From contig NZ_CP048114.1 in the NCBI RefSeq assembly GCF_010093025.1, positions 2,356,001 through 2,420,000 on the forward strand: 64,000 nt of DNA. The letters run 5' to 3'. Position 1 is the stretch's first letter, and the number at the start of each line of letters is the position of its first letter. Both the position numbers and the translations under genes were made by a program. Below are positions 25,481 to 33,919 of this stretch, piece by piece. The notes below the pieces were generated by a model. The model ran no database searches, was not told the origin of the DNA, and was given only the letters and a program-made list of their open reading frames with translations. The DNA is from Edaphobacter sp. 12200R-103. GTDB taxonomy: Bacteria > Acidobacteriota > Terriglobia > Terriglobales > Acidobacteriaceae.

Positions 25481-26025
25481 TGCATTTCACCTCTCCAGCC
25501 GCGAACAACGGAAGCGATCCGGACCAACAACATCCTGTCGTCTTTCGCAGTCACCGCCCCGGCGACATCGGTTGGGTCATAGAACGACATGGCTCCCTCT
25601 ACTGGCAGGAGTACGGCTGGGACGAGCGATTTGAGGCCCTCGTCGCACGCATCGCCGCAGACTTTATCCATCAGCTTGAGCCTGAACGCGAGCGTTGCTG
25701 GATCGCGGAGCGAGCAGGCGAGCGGCTGGGTTGCGTCTTCCTGGTGAGGGACCGTGAGCTTGACCATCCACTGCCCAGCGCCAGACTTCGCCTTCTGCTC
25801 GTGGATCCCTCTGCCCGAGGTCTCGGTCTTGGACACGCCCTGGTGAGCCAGTGCACGCAGTTCGCCCGTAGCGCCGGCTATCGCCGTATCGTTCTCTGGA
25901 CCAACAGCGTTCTCGATGCTGCCCGGCGCATCTACGAACGGGAAGGCTACCGCCTTATCTCCGAAAAACCGTATACCGCCTTTGGCAAAGAACTCGTCTC
26001 CCAAGACTGGGAGCTTCTTCTGTAG
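25480..26025 (+). CDS. GNAT family N-acetyltransferase
   Basis: About 181 residues with the acetyl-CoA loop VDPSARGLGLGHALVSQC, then a C-terminal WTNSVLDAARRIYEREGYRLI. It resembles the acetyltransferases fused or linked to MarR regulators. The ATG overlaps the preceding stop (TGATG), so it is likely cotranslated with the DUF1641 gene. A MarR gene lies just beyond, convergent. Substrate unknown. Confidence 0.85.
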   Translation: MHFTSPAANNGSDPDQQHPVVFRSHRPGDIGWVIERHGSLYWQEYGWDERFEALVARIAADFIHQLEPERERCWIAERAGERLGCVFLVRDRELDHPLPSARLRLLLVDPSARGLGLGHALVSQCTQFARSAGYRRIVLWTNSVLDAARRIYEREGYRLISEKPYTAFGKELVSQDWELLL

Positions 26026-26107
26026 GTCGCACATTTTTCATGTAGCTATCCATCGAATGCTTTTGGCACCTCTCCCCCTCCAGCATTTGAGGTATCCGTA
26101 TGCAAAA

Positions 26108-26560
26108 CTAACGGCCCTTCCGTTCCTCCGCTTGCGCGACGGCCCTGTTCATCGCCTCCAGGCTCGCCCACATCGCGGTCCATTCGCGCTCGGTCATTTC
26201 CTTGCGCAGCTCCTCCCCAGCCTTGCGCCATGCAGGCCGAGCCTCACGCAAACGTGCCCTTCCCTCGGCAGTCAATGAGACGTTTCTTCGCCGCGCGTCT
26301 TTCGCAACCGCCGCCTCCACCCAACCTTTATCCCGCAATACCTTCAGATTGCGCGAGAGGGTGGTCTTATCCATGCCCAACATCTGTGCCAGTGCCGCCT
26401 GTCCGGTGTCCTGAGCGGCATCAAGCGCCATCAGCAACGCAAACTGCGCAGCCTCAATACCGGCCTCCAACATGCAGGCATCGTAAAACTGAGTCATCAA
26501 CCGAGCCGTGCGCCTGGTTGCCGCCAGCGCGCACGGCATATCTTTCCATCTGCCGTTCAT
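26108..26560 (-). CDS. MarR family transcriptional regulator
   Basis: A 150-residue winged-helix protein: FALLMALDAAQDTGQAALAQMLGMDKTTLSRNLKVLRDKGW followed by the basic wing DARRRNVSLTAEGRARL (shown in parts). It lies nine bases behind the gene at 26570 on the same strand, so both probably share the promoter at ~26.99 kb, where a palindromic operator sits. The inferred role is autorepression released by a small molecule. Confidence 0.9.
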   Translation of the reverse strand: MNGRWKDMPCALAATRRTARLMTQFYDACMLEAGIEAAQFALLMALDAAQDTGQAALAQMLGMDKTTLSRNLKVLRDKGWVEAAVAKDARRRNVSLTAEGRARLREARPAWRKAGEELRKEMTEREWTAMWASLEAMNRAVAQAEERKGR

Positions 26561-26569
26561 TGCTCAACC

Positions 26570-26971
26570 CTACTTTGCTTCCGTGTCTCCTGTCTGCAAC
26601 CGGGTCAACAGCCGCATCGGAACCAATGGCCCTACCGGAATAAACTCCAGGTCGACCATGCCCGCCTTGTCCAACGGCAGAGCCCCCATCATCGCCTCCG
26701 CCTCCTCGATGCTCGAACAACGCAGAAAGAAAACCACTCCCTTACCATCGGCTCGGGAGTACCAGTGATTGATTTTGCCCTCAAGGTACAGAAGCATCGT
26801 CTCCCGGGCCTCTTCCGGTAATACCTTCATAAGGTCGGGGAGGCTGACGTTCGGCTTCCGCGTGAGCAGCACCATGACATCAGTGACCGGTACAGAGAGG
26901 GCTGCAGGCATCGCGCCCTGCGACTCCACACCTGCGCCCGGAACAAGCGCCGAAAGGCTGGAAAGATTCAT
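26570..26971 (-). CDS. Small protein of dimeric alpha-beta-barrel (YciI/muconolactone isomerase-like) type
   Basis: A 133-residue protein with VTDVMVLLTRKP, YLEGKINHWYSRADGKGVVF, and SSIEEAEAMMGALPLDKAG followed by VDLEFIPVGPL. The pattern of two beta-alpha-beta units with NHWYSR and FIPVGPL is common in YciI-like or muconolactone-isomerase-like proteins often paired with MarR regulators. Catalytic role unknown; the link to MarR suggests a response to a toxic aromatic or oxidant. Confidence 0.6.
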   Translation of the reverse strand: MNLSSLSALVPGAGVESQGAMPAALSVPVTDVMVLLTRKPNVSLPDLMKVLPEEARETMLLYLEGKINHWYSRADGKGVVFFLRCSSIEEAEAMMGALPLDKAGMVDLEFIPVGPLVPMRLLTRLQTGDTEAK

Positions 26972-26985
26972 TGGAAAGTCTCCTT

Positions 26986-27022
26986 TAGTTGCATATACAA
27001 CTACAATGGTTGTAGATGCAAC
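26986..27022. promoter_or_regulatory. Palindromic MarR-type operator
   Basis: TAGTTGCATATACAACTA (26986-27003) is a 16/18 palindrome. Six bases on, GTTGTAGATGCAAC (27009-27022) is a second near-palindrome and is also nearly the reverse complement of the first. The pair sits directly upstream of the two-gene MarR unit and before kdsA. It matches the size and symmetry of MarR-family operators. Confidence 0.75.
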
Positions 27023-27081
27023 GATGATCCTAACGCTTCAATACTTTCGTGCCATTCTTTTCTCGTGGTCAAATATCTGCT

Positions 27082-27918
27082 GTGAGCAACGCAATCAATA
27101 AGCCCTTCGATATCGGCTCCCTCTCTGTCGGCAAAGGAAAGCTCTTCCTCATCGCCGGCCCTTGCGTCATCGAATCCGAAAGCCACTCCCGCAGGATGGC
27201 CGATGCGATTCAGCGCATTACATCCGATCTCGGCATGCCTTATATCTTCAAGGCCAGCTATGACAAGGCAAATCGTACCTCGATCCACAGCTTCCGAGGC
27301 CCTGGAGTTATTGAGGGAACGCGCATCTTGCAAACCATCGCTGAGGCAACGGGGCTTCCCGTTCTGACCGACGTCCATACCGCCCAGGACTGCCCGCGTG
27401 TCGCCGAAGCCATCGATGTGCTGCAGATTCCCGCCTTTCTTTGCCGCCAGACCGATCTTCTCGTCGCAGCCGCAGAAGCGGCGACCTCCCACAACCGCGC
27501 TGTCAATGTTAAGAAAGGCCAGTTCGTCGCGCCGGCCGACATGCGCCACGCCGTCGAAAAGATTCGCGAGAGCGGCTGTGATCGCGTCTGCCTGACCGAG
27601 CGCGGAGCCAGCTTCGGCTACAACAATCTTGTCGTCGACATGCGCTCACTACCCATCATGCGCAGCTTTGCACCGGTCATCTTTGACGGGACCCACTCCG
27701 TCCAGACGCCGTCGGCAGCCAATGGCGTCTCCGGAGGCCAGCCAGAGTTTATCCCGGTGCTTGCGCGTGCCGCCGTCGCTGCCGGCGTGGATGGCATCTT
27801 TCTTGAGGTTCACGACGATCCGCCGCACGCCAAATCAGACGGCGCCAATGCCCTGCACCTGAACCACCTCCGCGAGGTCCTCGAACGGCTTCTCGCAATC
27901 CACCAGGCGGCATCCTAG
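27082..27918 (+). CDS. kdsA: 3-deoxy-8-phosphooctulonate synthase (KDO-8-P synthase)
   Basis: A 278-residue TIM barrel: KLFLIAGPCVIESESHSRRMA, FKASYDKANRTSIHSFRGPG, VLTDVH, NVKKGQFVAP, and FDGTHSVQTPS near the end. It condenses PEP with arabinose-5-phosphate for KDO of lipopolysaccharide, fitting a diderm. The start is GTG 27082 by length; GTG 27049 is also in frame. The MarR operator ~60 bases upstream could affect it too. The metal-type CxxxC is not obvious (DRVCLTERG), so I do not assign metal dependence. Confidence 0.93.
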   Translation: MSNAINKPFDIGSLSVGKGKLFLIAGPCVIESESHSRRMADAIQRITSDLGMPYIFKASYDKANRTSIHSFRGPGVIEGTRILQTIAEATGLPVLTDVHTAQDCPRVAEAIDVLQIPAFLCRQTDLLVAAAEAATSHNRAVNVKKGQFVAPADMRHAVEKIRESGCDRVCLTERGASFGYNNLVVDMRSLPIMRSFAPVIFDGTHSVQTPSAANGVSGGQPEFIPVLARAAVAAGVDGIFLEVHDDPPHAKSDGANALHLNHLREVLERLLAIHQAAS

Positions 27919-27961
27919 GGCCTGTCATCAAACCTAAGGCCTCCGCTACGTTTAAGAAAAT

Positions 27962-28071
27962 CGTCATTCTGAGGGAAGCGAAGAATCCCTGTATCTTTGC
28001 CTGTGGAGTCTATGGTGCTCCAGACAGAACGCAAGGATCCCTTACCTTTCGATCTCGCTCAGATCAGGATG
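27962..28071. repeat. REP-like element, family B
   Basis: CGTCATTCTGAGGGAAGCGA and GAATCCCTGTAT open a long imperfect hairpin closed by CGCAAGGATCC and CTCGCTCAGATCAGGATGA. It matches copies near 36.6, 43.9, 51.6, 54.3, 55.2 and 59.0 kb. Confidence 0.85.
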
Positions 28072-28107
28072 ATCAGCGTAACAGCAATCTCAAAGCAGCA
28101 AAATCGC

Positions 28108-28135
28108 AAAAAAACGGCCCCTCGCTTGAGGGGCC
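28108..28135 (-). terminator. Rho-independent terminator for the OmpA-family gene
   Basis: GGCCCCTC (28116-28123) and GAGGGGCC (28128-28135) form a perfect 8-bp stem with loop GCTT. Read on the minus strand it is followed by a run of seven T (28108-28114). The distance to the gene end at 28267 is about 130 bases. Confidence 0.8.
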
Positions 28136-28266
28136 AATCTGCCTTGGTTCTCTCTGGTTAGGAGAGTCTATTGCGGGAGCGATCTAGGTCACTCGCCTGC
28201 AAACCGTTCTAATCTTGCGGGCGACACAGATTGCTCTGTGCCACCCTTTGGGGGAGGGCTGCCAGG

Positions 28267-29184
28267 TTATTGGTTTGCCTCAGGAGGCGCGCTAACGCCT
28301 GTGGTAGAACTCTGCGGTGAAACGGGTACCGAGTTGGATGCTGCATTGGTGTCCATCGTTGCCAGGCTGTTATGCAACAAAGTTACGCGAACGCCATTTG
28401 TGATGGCCTTTTCACCATTGACCTGCTGCGCGCTGGCGCGACCAAGTCCGGTGCGATAGACGCGATAGACAGGTACCTGATGCTCTGTCACCAGATAACG
28501 GACAACGGAGTCTGCCATCGCCTGCGAGGTCTGCACGCCGTTACGGCTGTAGCCTTGAACCTCAACGATGTAGCCCTTCTCATTGGCAAGCTTTGCCACC
28601 ACATCATCCAGCGTGGCCTTACCTTTCGGGCCAAGGCTTGTTCGTCCGGAGGCAAACGGAACCGACGCCGAAGAAATCTCCTGATACTGATCCAGGTTGC
28701 TGACCGTGGTATTCAACGAGGTCGTACGCGTGCTGGCATTGTTTGCCAGCTGCTGGGCCTCGCCAGCCCGATTAGCTGCGGCTGCAGCATGCTGATCTGC
28801 AAGCTCGGCTGCGCTCTGCGCCTTATTGATGCCTGCGGTCGCGCGTGAATCTACGTCGCGAATGTCATTGGCGTTCTTCGACTGAAGCTGATCCAGCTCA
28901 TTGGTGCGATCCTTGATCGGATCAACCTGCCTGTGAACCCACTTCTTCCGGGCCAGGGGATTCAGATGACCCCAGAAACCCTCTTTCGACTGCTGCTCGA
29001 GCGGCTTGCCTGTCGCATAGGTCGAACTGTCATCGACACTCATCGTCTTTGAGGATGCGGAAGCAGAGGAAGATGTGTCCTGTGCCGCCGGGGTGGCCTG
29101 GGTTGCGGACTGCGCCAAAGCAGTCATGCCCATCGCTGTGCTGAGTACTACAACTGAGAGACCAAATTTAGTTCCGGTTATCAT
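28267..29184 (-). CDS. OmpA family protein with coiled-coil region
   Basis: A 305-residue secreted protein: signal peptide ending ALAQS, a low-complexity Ser/Ala/Thr stretch, a region FWGHLNPLARKKWVHRQVDP, a coiled coil with many Ala/Gln/Asn, and a C-terminal OmpA-like domain (VPFASGRTSLGPKGKATLDD, IVEVQGYSRNG, VYRTGLGRASAQ). It probably links the outer membrane to peptidoglycan. ATG 29184 has GAGGAG seven bases upstream. A near-consensus sigma-54 promoter precedes it. Confidence 0.87.
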   Translation of the reverse strand: MITGTKFGLSVVVLSTAMGMTALAQSATQATPAAQDTSSSASASSKTMSVDDSSTYATGKPLEQQSKEGFWGHLNPLARKKWVHRQVDPIKDRTNELDQLQSKNANDIRDVDSRATAGINKAQSAAELADQHAAAAANRAGEAQQLANNASTRTTSLNTTVSNLDQYQEISSASVPFASGRTSLGPKGKATLDDVVAKLANEKGYIVEVQGYSRNGVQTSQAMADSVVRYLVTEHQVPVYRVYRTGLGRASAQQVNGEKAITNGVRVTLLHNSLATMDTNAASNSVPVSPQSSTTGVSAPPEANQ

Positions 29185-29242
29185 GTTTTCGCTCCTCATG
29201 CACCGCGCCTGCCGTTTCAGACGCCTGTACACCCTGAGCTAT

Positions 29243-29258
29243 AGCAGGTGCCGTGCCA
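29243..29258 (-). promoter_or_regulatory. Sigma-54 (-24/-12) promoter of the OmpA-family gene
   Basis: On the minus strand the sequence is TGGCACGGCACCTGCT, differing from the TGGCACG-N4-TTGCW consensus at one position, with exact GG-N10-GC spacing. Predicted start of transcription is near 29232, about 48 bases before the ATG. Confidence 0.75.
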
Positions 29259-29423
29259 AACTGCTTTTCCGCTAACTTTCACTGAAAACAAAGGACTTTT
29301 CAAAACCGGAAGACCTGGCAAAAAATGCCTGCCCACAGAGCGGACTGCAATTTCTTCCGGGCGGCCGGTAAGTATTTCGGGGAGGGAGGATTCTGATCCT
29401 TCTTCCTGCGTCGAAAAAGCGGC

Positions 29424-29987
29424 TTACTTCTTTTCTACCTTGATGATGCGAATCTCCGGCATCTGCATGTTCCAGTTGCCCGGAATGGACTCGAAGATCA
29501 GCCGGAACTCCCGGTCGTCGCCAGGCTTTAGAGGATCGGCATGGACGGTTTCGGTATCCACATAAGGCTCGTGCGTACGGATCAGCATCAGCGGAACCGT
29601 CTCCACATCTGGAGGCATCTGCTCCTCATTCTTGAAAAGAACCTGGACCAGAACACCCGTCACAGTCTCCTGGCCTGTGTTCTGAATGTGGCCATCGACG
29701 TAGGTGGATTTACCGCCTGAAAGACTCGTCGATTCGCTCATCTGCAGCTGCGTAAGCGGCAGGCTGGAGGCGTAGGCATCGGGTGCCTGCACCCCTTTAA
29801 TCTCCTCCGTCTTCCGATGCCCCACCAATAGCATGCCGGCTACTGCTGCAAGCACCACCGCTCCGGCAATCAGCCAGGCAGAGAGAGGCATTCCGCCCGA
29901 ACGGGACGGCGGTGGTGTGAAGATGGCTGATGACGGCTCTTCCGCGCCATTCGGGGAGGCGTTTCTTCTCATTTCCTGATCGCTCAT
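29424..29987 (-). CDS. Membrane-anchored DUF2393-like protein
   Basis: A 187-residue protein with a cytosolic N-terminus, one transmembrane helix (MPLSAWLIAGAVVLAAVAGM), and an extracytoplasmic beta-sandwich domain (STYVDGHIQNTGQETVTGV, DREFRLIFESIPGNWNMQMP, IRIIKVEKK). The domain resembles FxLYD/DUF2393 proteins. I chose ATG 29987 (MSDQEMRR); the frame is open for 22 more residues. Function unknown. Confidence 0.75.
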   Translation of the reverse strand: MSDQEMRRNASPNGAEEPSSAIFTPPPSRSGGMPLSAWLIAGAVVLAAVAGMLLVGHRKTEEIKGVQAPDAYASSLPLTQLQMSESTSLSGGKSTYVDGHIQNTGQETVTGVLVQVLFKNEEQMPPDVETVPLMLIRTHEPYVDTETVHADPLKPGDDREFRLIFESIPGNWNMQMPEIRIIKVEKK

Positions 29988-30162
29988 ATCTGGCCGAGAT
30001 TCTATACCGTTCGAGATCGGCGGTGTCCTGAATGGAGCCGGGGGTACCGCCAAAGCTCCGCCCGCGGCGGTTTAGCAAGAAATTCATCGCAAAATTTCCG
30101 GAGCGGGTGCATCATTGCAGCAACCGGGTTCATCTACTGCTCCAGAAGCAGGAGAACTGCCA

Positions 30163-30366
30163 ATGACTCCCCTCATCGGATTTCGCGCCAACAGAAAGCT
30201 GGACAGGCAAGGCCCTCTGCTTCCGGTGCGTCCTCCTGTAGTCATGGACGTGTCACCGGGCATGGACGGATGCGAAGCCTCCGCCAGGCCTTCACGTGTA
30301 GCGGATTATGCCTATCGAATCGCCGCAGTGACCGCCGGACTGGTCCTGTTGGCTACCGTTATGTAG
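30163..30366 (+). CDS. Small protein with C-terminal membrane helix, unknown
   Basis: A 67-residue reading frame starting MTPLIGFRANRKL with AGGAG about nine bases upstream, ending in one hydrophobic helix (IAAVTAGLVLLATVM). No family recognised. The good ribosome site and the tail-anchor-like C-terminus support it; it is short, so doubt remains. Confidence 0.5.
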   Translation: MTPLIGFRANRKLDRQGPLLPVRPPVVMDVSPGMDGCEASARPSRVADYAYRIAAVTAGLVLLATVM

Positions 30367-30394
30367 CCGGATAGCTTTTTAACCGGAAAACCGG

Positions 30395-31153
30395 TCACGC
30401 GAAGCTCGCGCGTTTTACCTTCTGACGAAAATCCTCACCCTGCATCTCAACAACGACGCACATCTCCTGCAGGCGCGACCGCATACGCTCACCGATGCGA
30501 TCCCCGAGCGTCTCCTCCCGGAGCCGCATTGAGCCGTCTCCGCTTCCTGCTCCCAGCGGAGGATGATTGGGGTAGTTCGTCGTAATGATCGTCGTGCGGC
30601 GATCGTTGTACCGGGTATTCAGGATGTGTGCCACCGTATCCCAGACCCAGTCGGTCGGCTTCACCGCTCCAAGCTCATCGAGCACCAGAATCTCGGCCTC
30701 GAAGACTGGACGCAGGACTTCAAGCTCGGTCTGCCGGACCTGCGGGTTATAACTGTTTTGAACCTGCTTCAGAAGGTCGCGATAGTCGTAAAACAGGCCC
30801 GCCGCGCCGCGCTCAATCACCAGCGACTGCAGGATCCCAACCGCAAGATGGGTCTTCCCCACCCCGATATTCCCGGTCAGGAGCAGCCCTGTTCCATCCG
30901 TCTCCAAAGGATAGCTCTCCACAAACTTCCTCGCCCGAAGAAGTGCTGCTCCCAGAGAACGGTGCGACGATGGGAAGTTCGTCTCATAACTCTCGAACGT
31001 ACAGTGCTCATACCGGCGTGGAATACCGGCACGACGGATGCGCATCTGGGTGCGCTGCGTCACCCTGCAGACACAGTCCTCGGCAAAGCGGCGGCCGTCG
31101 CGCTCGACGATCCGAAGCCCGGCTCCTTCGCAGATAGAACAAACCTCAGCCAT
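30395..31153 (-). CDS. DnaC/IstB-like ATP-binding protein (helicase loader type)
   Basis: A 252-residue AAA+ ATPase with an N-terminal CSICEG..CVC zinc-like motif, Walker A GNIGVGKTHLA, Walker B ILVLDELG, sensor 1 TIITTNY, and arginine finger region LGDRIGERMRSRL. It resembles DnaC/DnaI loaders that place DnaB at origins. No transposase is linked, so a helicase-loading role is more likely than an IstB role. Start chosen at ATG 31153 (MAEVCSICEG); a longer frame runs into the ADOP gene. Confidence 0.85.
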   Translation of the reverse strand: MAEVCSICEGAGLRIVERDGRRFAEDCVCRVTQRTQMRIRRAGIPRRYEHCTFESYETNFPSSHRSLGAALLRARKFVESYPLETDGTGLLLTGNIGVGKTHLAVGILQSLVIERGAAGLFYDYRDLLKQVQNSYNPQVRQTELEVLRPVFEAEILVLDELGAVKPTDWVWDTVAHILNTRYNDRRTTIITTNYPNHPPLGAGSGDGSMRLREETLGDRIGERMRSRLQEMCVVVEMQGEDFRQKVKRASFA

Positions 31154-31227
31154 CAGTTCTTCCAGTATCGCAGGAGCAGGCCACTCTTGACTGCCTGTGC
31201 GAAACCCGCTTGCAAAAAGGAAAATCC

Positions 31228-33756
31228 CTACTCCATTCGCAATGCCTCCATTGGCTCGATCGAAGCCGCCCGCTTCGCCGGAATCAATCCCGCCACGGCC
31301 GCAGCCAGGCCGAGCACCGCCAGCGCCGCCACTAGCACTCCCGCATCCACCTTCGTCACTCCATACAGCTGCGACTTCACGAACCGCACGCACAGCAGCG
31401 CCACGGGAATCCCGATCGCCAGCCCGACCAGCGCCTGCGCCATCGCGCCACGCAGGATCATCGCCACCACGCCGCTCCGATCCGCGCCCAAGGCCATCCG
31501 GATTCCGATCTCCTGGGTCCGCCGCACCACCGTATAAGCCGTTACGCCGTAGAGCCCAATCGCCGCTAACAGCAGCGCCAGCCCGCCGAACAGCATCGTC
31601 AGGCGCGACAACATTCGTTCCTCGGTAAACTGATCCGCAATCTGCTGATCGAACGTCTGGAACTTTACCACCGTAAGGTTGGGATTGATCCCGGCCAAAG
31701 TCTTCCGGACGATCGTTTCCATCTCATTCATCGGACGGTCGGTCTGGAGCACAATTGCTCCGGCATACAGGTCAAGGTCCTTTTCGATTGGACCGTAATC
31801 GGAGGGCCGCTGCATGCTCGGCACAAAGACCATGAGATGGTCTGTCCAGCGCACGCTTTGATAAACCGTGTCTTCCACAACGCCTATAATCTCGAACTCT
31901 CCGGGATCATCCGAACCGATGCGTCTTCCAATAGGATTGGCATCGCCAAAGAATTTTTTCGCGAACGCCTGGTTAACTACGGCAACCGGAGGAGCCGTGG
32001 AGGTATCCCCAATTCCGACACCCCGCCCCATCAGGACCTTCGTTCCTACGGAGTCGAAGTATTCGGAATTGACCCGGAGAAACGACGCTCCGTGGCTCAC
32101 ATTCGGCATACCCTGAACCTTCCATCCCCATCCGTTGTTGTTGTCCTCCATCGGGGTGTAGCTGGTAATACCGACCTTGACCACACCGGGAAGCATATGG
32201 AACCTGTTCTCGATCTCGCGATAGAGTCCCTCAAGCTGCGTCTGCTTGTACCCGGCTGCCTGAGGATTAATATGGACGATGTACCGGTTTCGGGAATCCA
32301 GCTTCATGTCCGTGCTTTCAAGCTTTCTCAAGCTCTGCGCGAACAGTCCCGCGCCTACCAGCAGCACAAACGACAGCCCCGCCTGCAATATCACCAGCGC
32401 CTTCTGTAATTTTGTAGCCCCGCTGGCCGTTGTTCTCACCCCGCTTCGAAGCACATCTGCAGGTTGCGCCCTGGAGGCCAGCCAGGCCGGAGCCACACCG
32501 AACAGAACTCCTGTCAGAAGGCTCAGTCCGAAGGCAAACGCAATGACCTCGCCCGCGGGGTTCGCATCGATCGGCACATCCTGCGCTCCCGGAAAGACCA
32601 GAGCAAGAAGCATCCGGGTCCCGCCGTAGGCAACCGCCAACCCCAACAGGCCGCCCATACCCGACAACAGCACGCTCTCCGTCAGCAGCTGTCGAACCAG
32701 CCGGGAGCGTCCGGCGCCCATTGCAGACCGTACGGACATCTCCGTCTTCCGGGCCATGCCGCGCACCAGCAGCAGGTTCGCGATGTTGGCGCATGCCACC
32801 AGCAGCACCAGCCCTGCAATCCACATCAGCAAATGGAGGTGCTCTCCATATTGCTGCTGCATCCGCTGAATGCCCGCACCACCGGGAGTCAGCGTGACAT
32901 GCGTTCTTGCGAATTTATTCTTCCCTTCTCCTGTGGTGACGTTGATGCGTGTCTTCAGCAGTGCCTGCCGCATCGTTGCACCCAGCTTTTCCTGCAAGGG
33001 CCCCATCGCCGTTCCGGGTTTCACTCTCCCGACGATATACAGCCAGTTCGTGTTCGGGTCATGCACATAGGACACGCCCATGATCTCCGGCATTGTTTCT
33101 ATCGGCAGGTAGTAATCCGGAGGCGTGGTCAGCAACCGGTCTCCATAGAATCCCTTTGGAGCCACCCCGACCACGGTCACCGGCTTCGTATTGACCCAGA
33201 ACGTGCCTCCGATCACCCTGGGGTCACCGGAAAAGTCCCTCTGCCATGCCGCATAGCTGATCACCGCGGTCATCGGAGCACCCTTCATGTTATCTGCGTC
33301 GTTGAACAAACGCCCGGCATATGGTCGCAGCCCGAAGGTGCGGAAGTAATTCCCCGAAACGTACTCTCCCATCACCGACTTCGGCAGCGCGTCCGGTCCA
33401 TCCCTCCGTACCGTCACGGGCCGAAAACTGAAGCCTGCCTGAATCGCCGCCAGCTCCTCGAACTCCGGAGCGTTCTTTTTCATCTCCTCATAAGCCTCGG
33501 TCGGAAACAGGGAGTAATCTCCGTCGTTCGCCCAGCCCGATCCAACGCAGCAGGCGTTTGGATCATCGCCCACCCGAACCAGCATCGCCGGGTCGGCTAC
33601 CGGCAGGTTCCTGAGCAGAACGCTGTTGATCAGAGTAAAGATCGCTGCGTTTGCCCCAATCCCGAGAGCCAGCGTCAGCAGCACTGTCACGGTAAAGGCA
33701 GGAGTCTTCTTCAACTGCCGCAAAGCAAACCGCACATCCTGGACAAAACTGGTCAT
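31228..33756 (-). CDS. ADOP-type ABC transporter permease (FtsX/MacB)
   Basis: An 842-residue protein with two copies of the MacB periplasmic-core plus FtsX units: first starts VRFALRQLKKTPAFT and has HLLMWIAGLVLLVACANIANLLLVRGMARK; the second ends with RRTQEIGIRMALGADRSGVVAMI and a C-terminal FtsX domain. This is the acidobacterial duplicated orphan permease layout. ATG 33756 has AAGGAG nine bases upstream. No ATPase gene is next to it. Function likely export or lipoprotein-type mechanotransmission, substrate unknown. Candidate sigma-54 control is noted separately. Confidence 0.9.
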   Translation of the reverse strand: MTSFVQDVRFALRQLKKTPAFTVTVLLTLALGIGANAAIFTLINSVLLRNLPVADPAMLVRVGDDPNACCVGSGWANDGDYSLFPTEAYEEMKKNAPEFEELAAIQAGFSFRPVTVRRDGPDALPKSVMGEYVSGNYFRTFGLRPYAGRLFNDADNMKGAPMTAVISYAAWQRDFSGDPRVIGGTFWVNTKPVTVVGVAPKGFYGDRLLTTPPDYYLPIETMPEIMGVSYVHDPNTNWLYIVGRVKPGTAMGPLQEKLGATMRQALLKTRINVTTGEGKNKFARTHVTLTPGGAGIQRMQQQYGEHLHLLMWIAGLVLLVACANIANLLLVRGMARKTEMSVRSAMGAGRSRLVRQLLTESVLLSGMGGLLGLAVAYGGTRMLLALVFPGAQDVPIDANPAGEVIAFAFGLSLLTGVLFGVAPAWLASRAQPADVLRSGVRTTASGATKLQKALVILQAGLSFVLLVGAGLFAQSLRKLESTDMKLDSRNRYIVHINPQAAGYKQTQLEGLYREIENRFHMLPGVVKVGITSYTPMEDNNNGWGWKVQGMPNVSHGASFLRVNSEYFDSVGTKVLMGRGVGIGDTSTAPPVAVVNQAFAKKFFGDANPIGRRIGSDDPGEFEIIGVVEDTVYQSVRWTDHLMVFVPSMQRPSDYGPIEKDLDLYAGAIVLQTDRPMNEMETIVRKTLAGINPNLTVVKFQTFDQQIADQFTEERMLSRLTMLFGGLALLLAAIGLYGVTAYTVVRRTQEIGIRMALGADRSGVVAMILRGAMAQALVGLAIGIPVALLCVRFVKSQLYGVTKVDAGVLVAALAVLGLAAAVAGLIPAKRAASIEPMEALRME

Positions 33757-33806
33757 GGGATCTCTCTCCTTCGTGGACCGGCGACAACTCGGGTACATCC
33801 CCGGAA

Positions 33807-33919
33807 TGCATCTCCACGACCAGTTCAGGACATGGTTAAGTTCCTTGGAATCAATGTCGACCTCGTCCCCATCACCAAACCTGTGTCCGGAAACGGGATG
33901 CCGTGTCCGATCCCGGACA
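33807..33919 (-). promoter_or_regulatory. Candidate sigma-54 promoter and enhancer repeats for the ADOP gene
   Basis: Minus strand TGGTCGTGGAGATGCA (33807-33822) keeps the GG-N10-GC core but has weak flanks. About 90-115 bases upstream, TGTCCGATCCCGGACA (33904-33919) is a near-palindrome and a second TGTCCGG starts at 33884, exactly 20 bases away. Spacing and symmetry fit an enhancer-binding protein site. The rest of the gap to rpmE (33920-34361) shows no gene. Confidence 0.35.

Noticed and set aside
30395..31153. IstB-type transposition helper as part of an insertion sequence
   Set aside because: No transposase, terminal repeats or target duplication around it; the zinc-like N-terminus favours a DnaC/DnaI-like loader.
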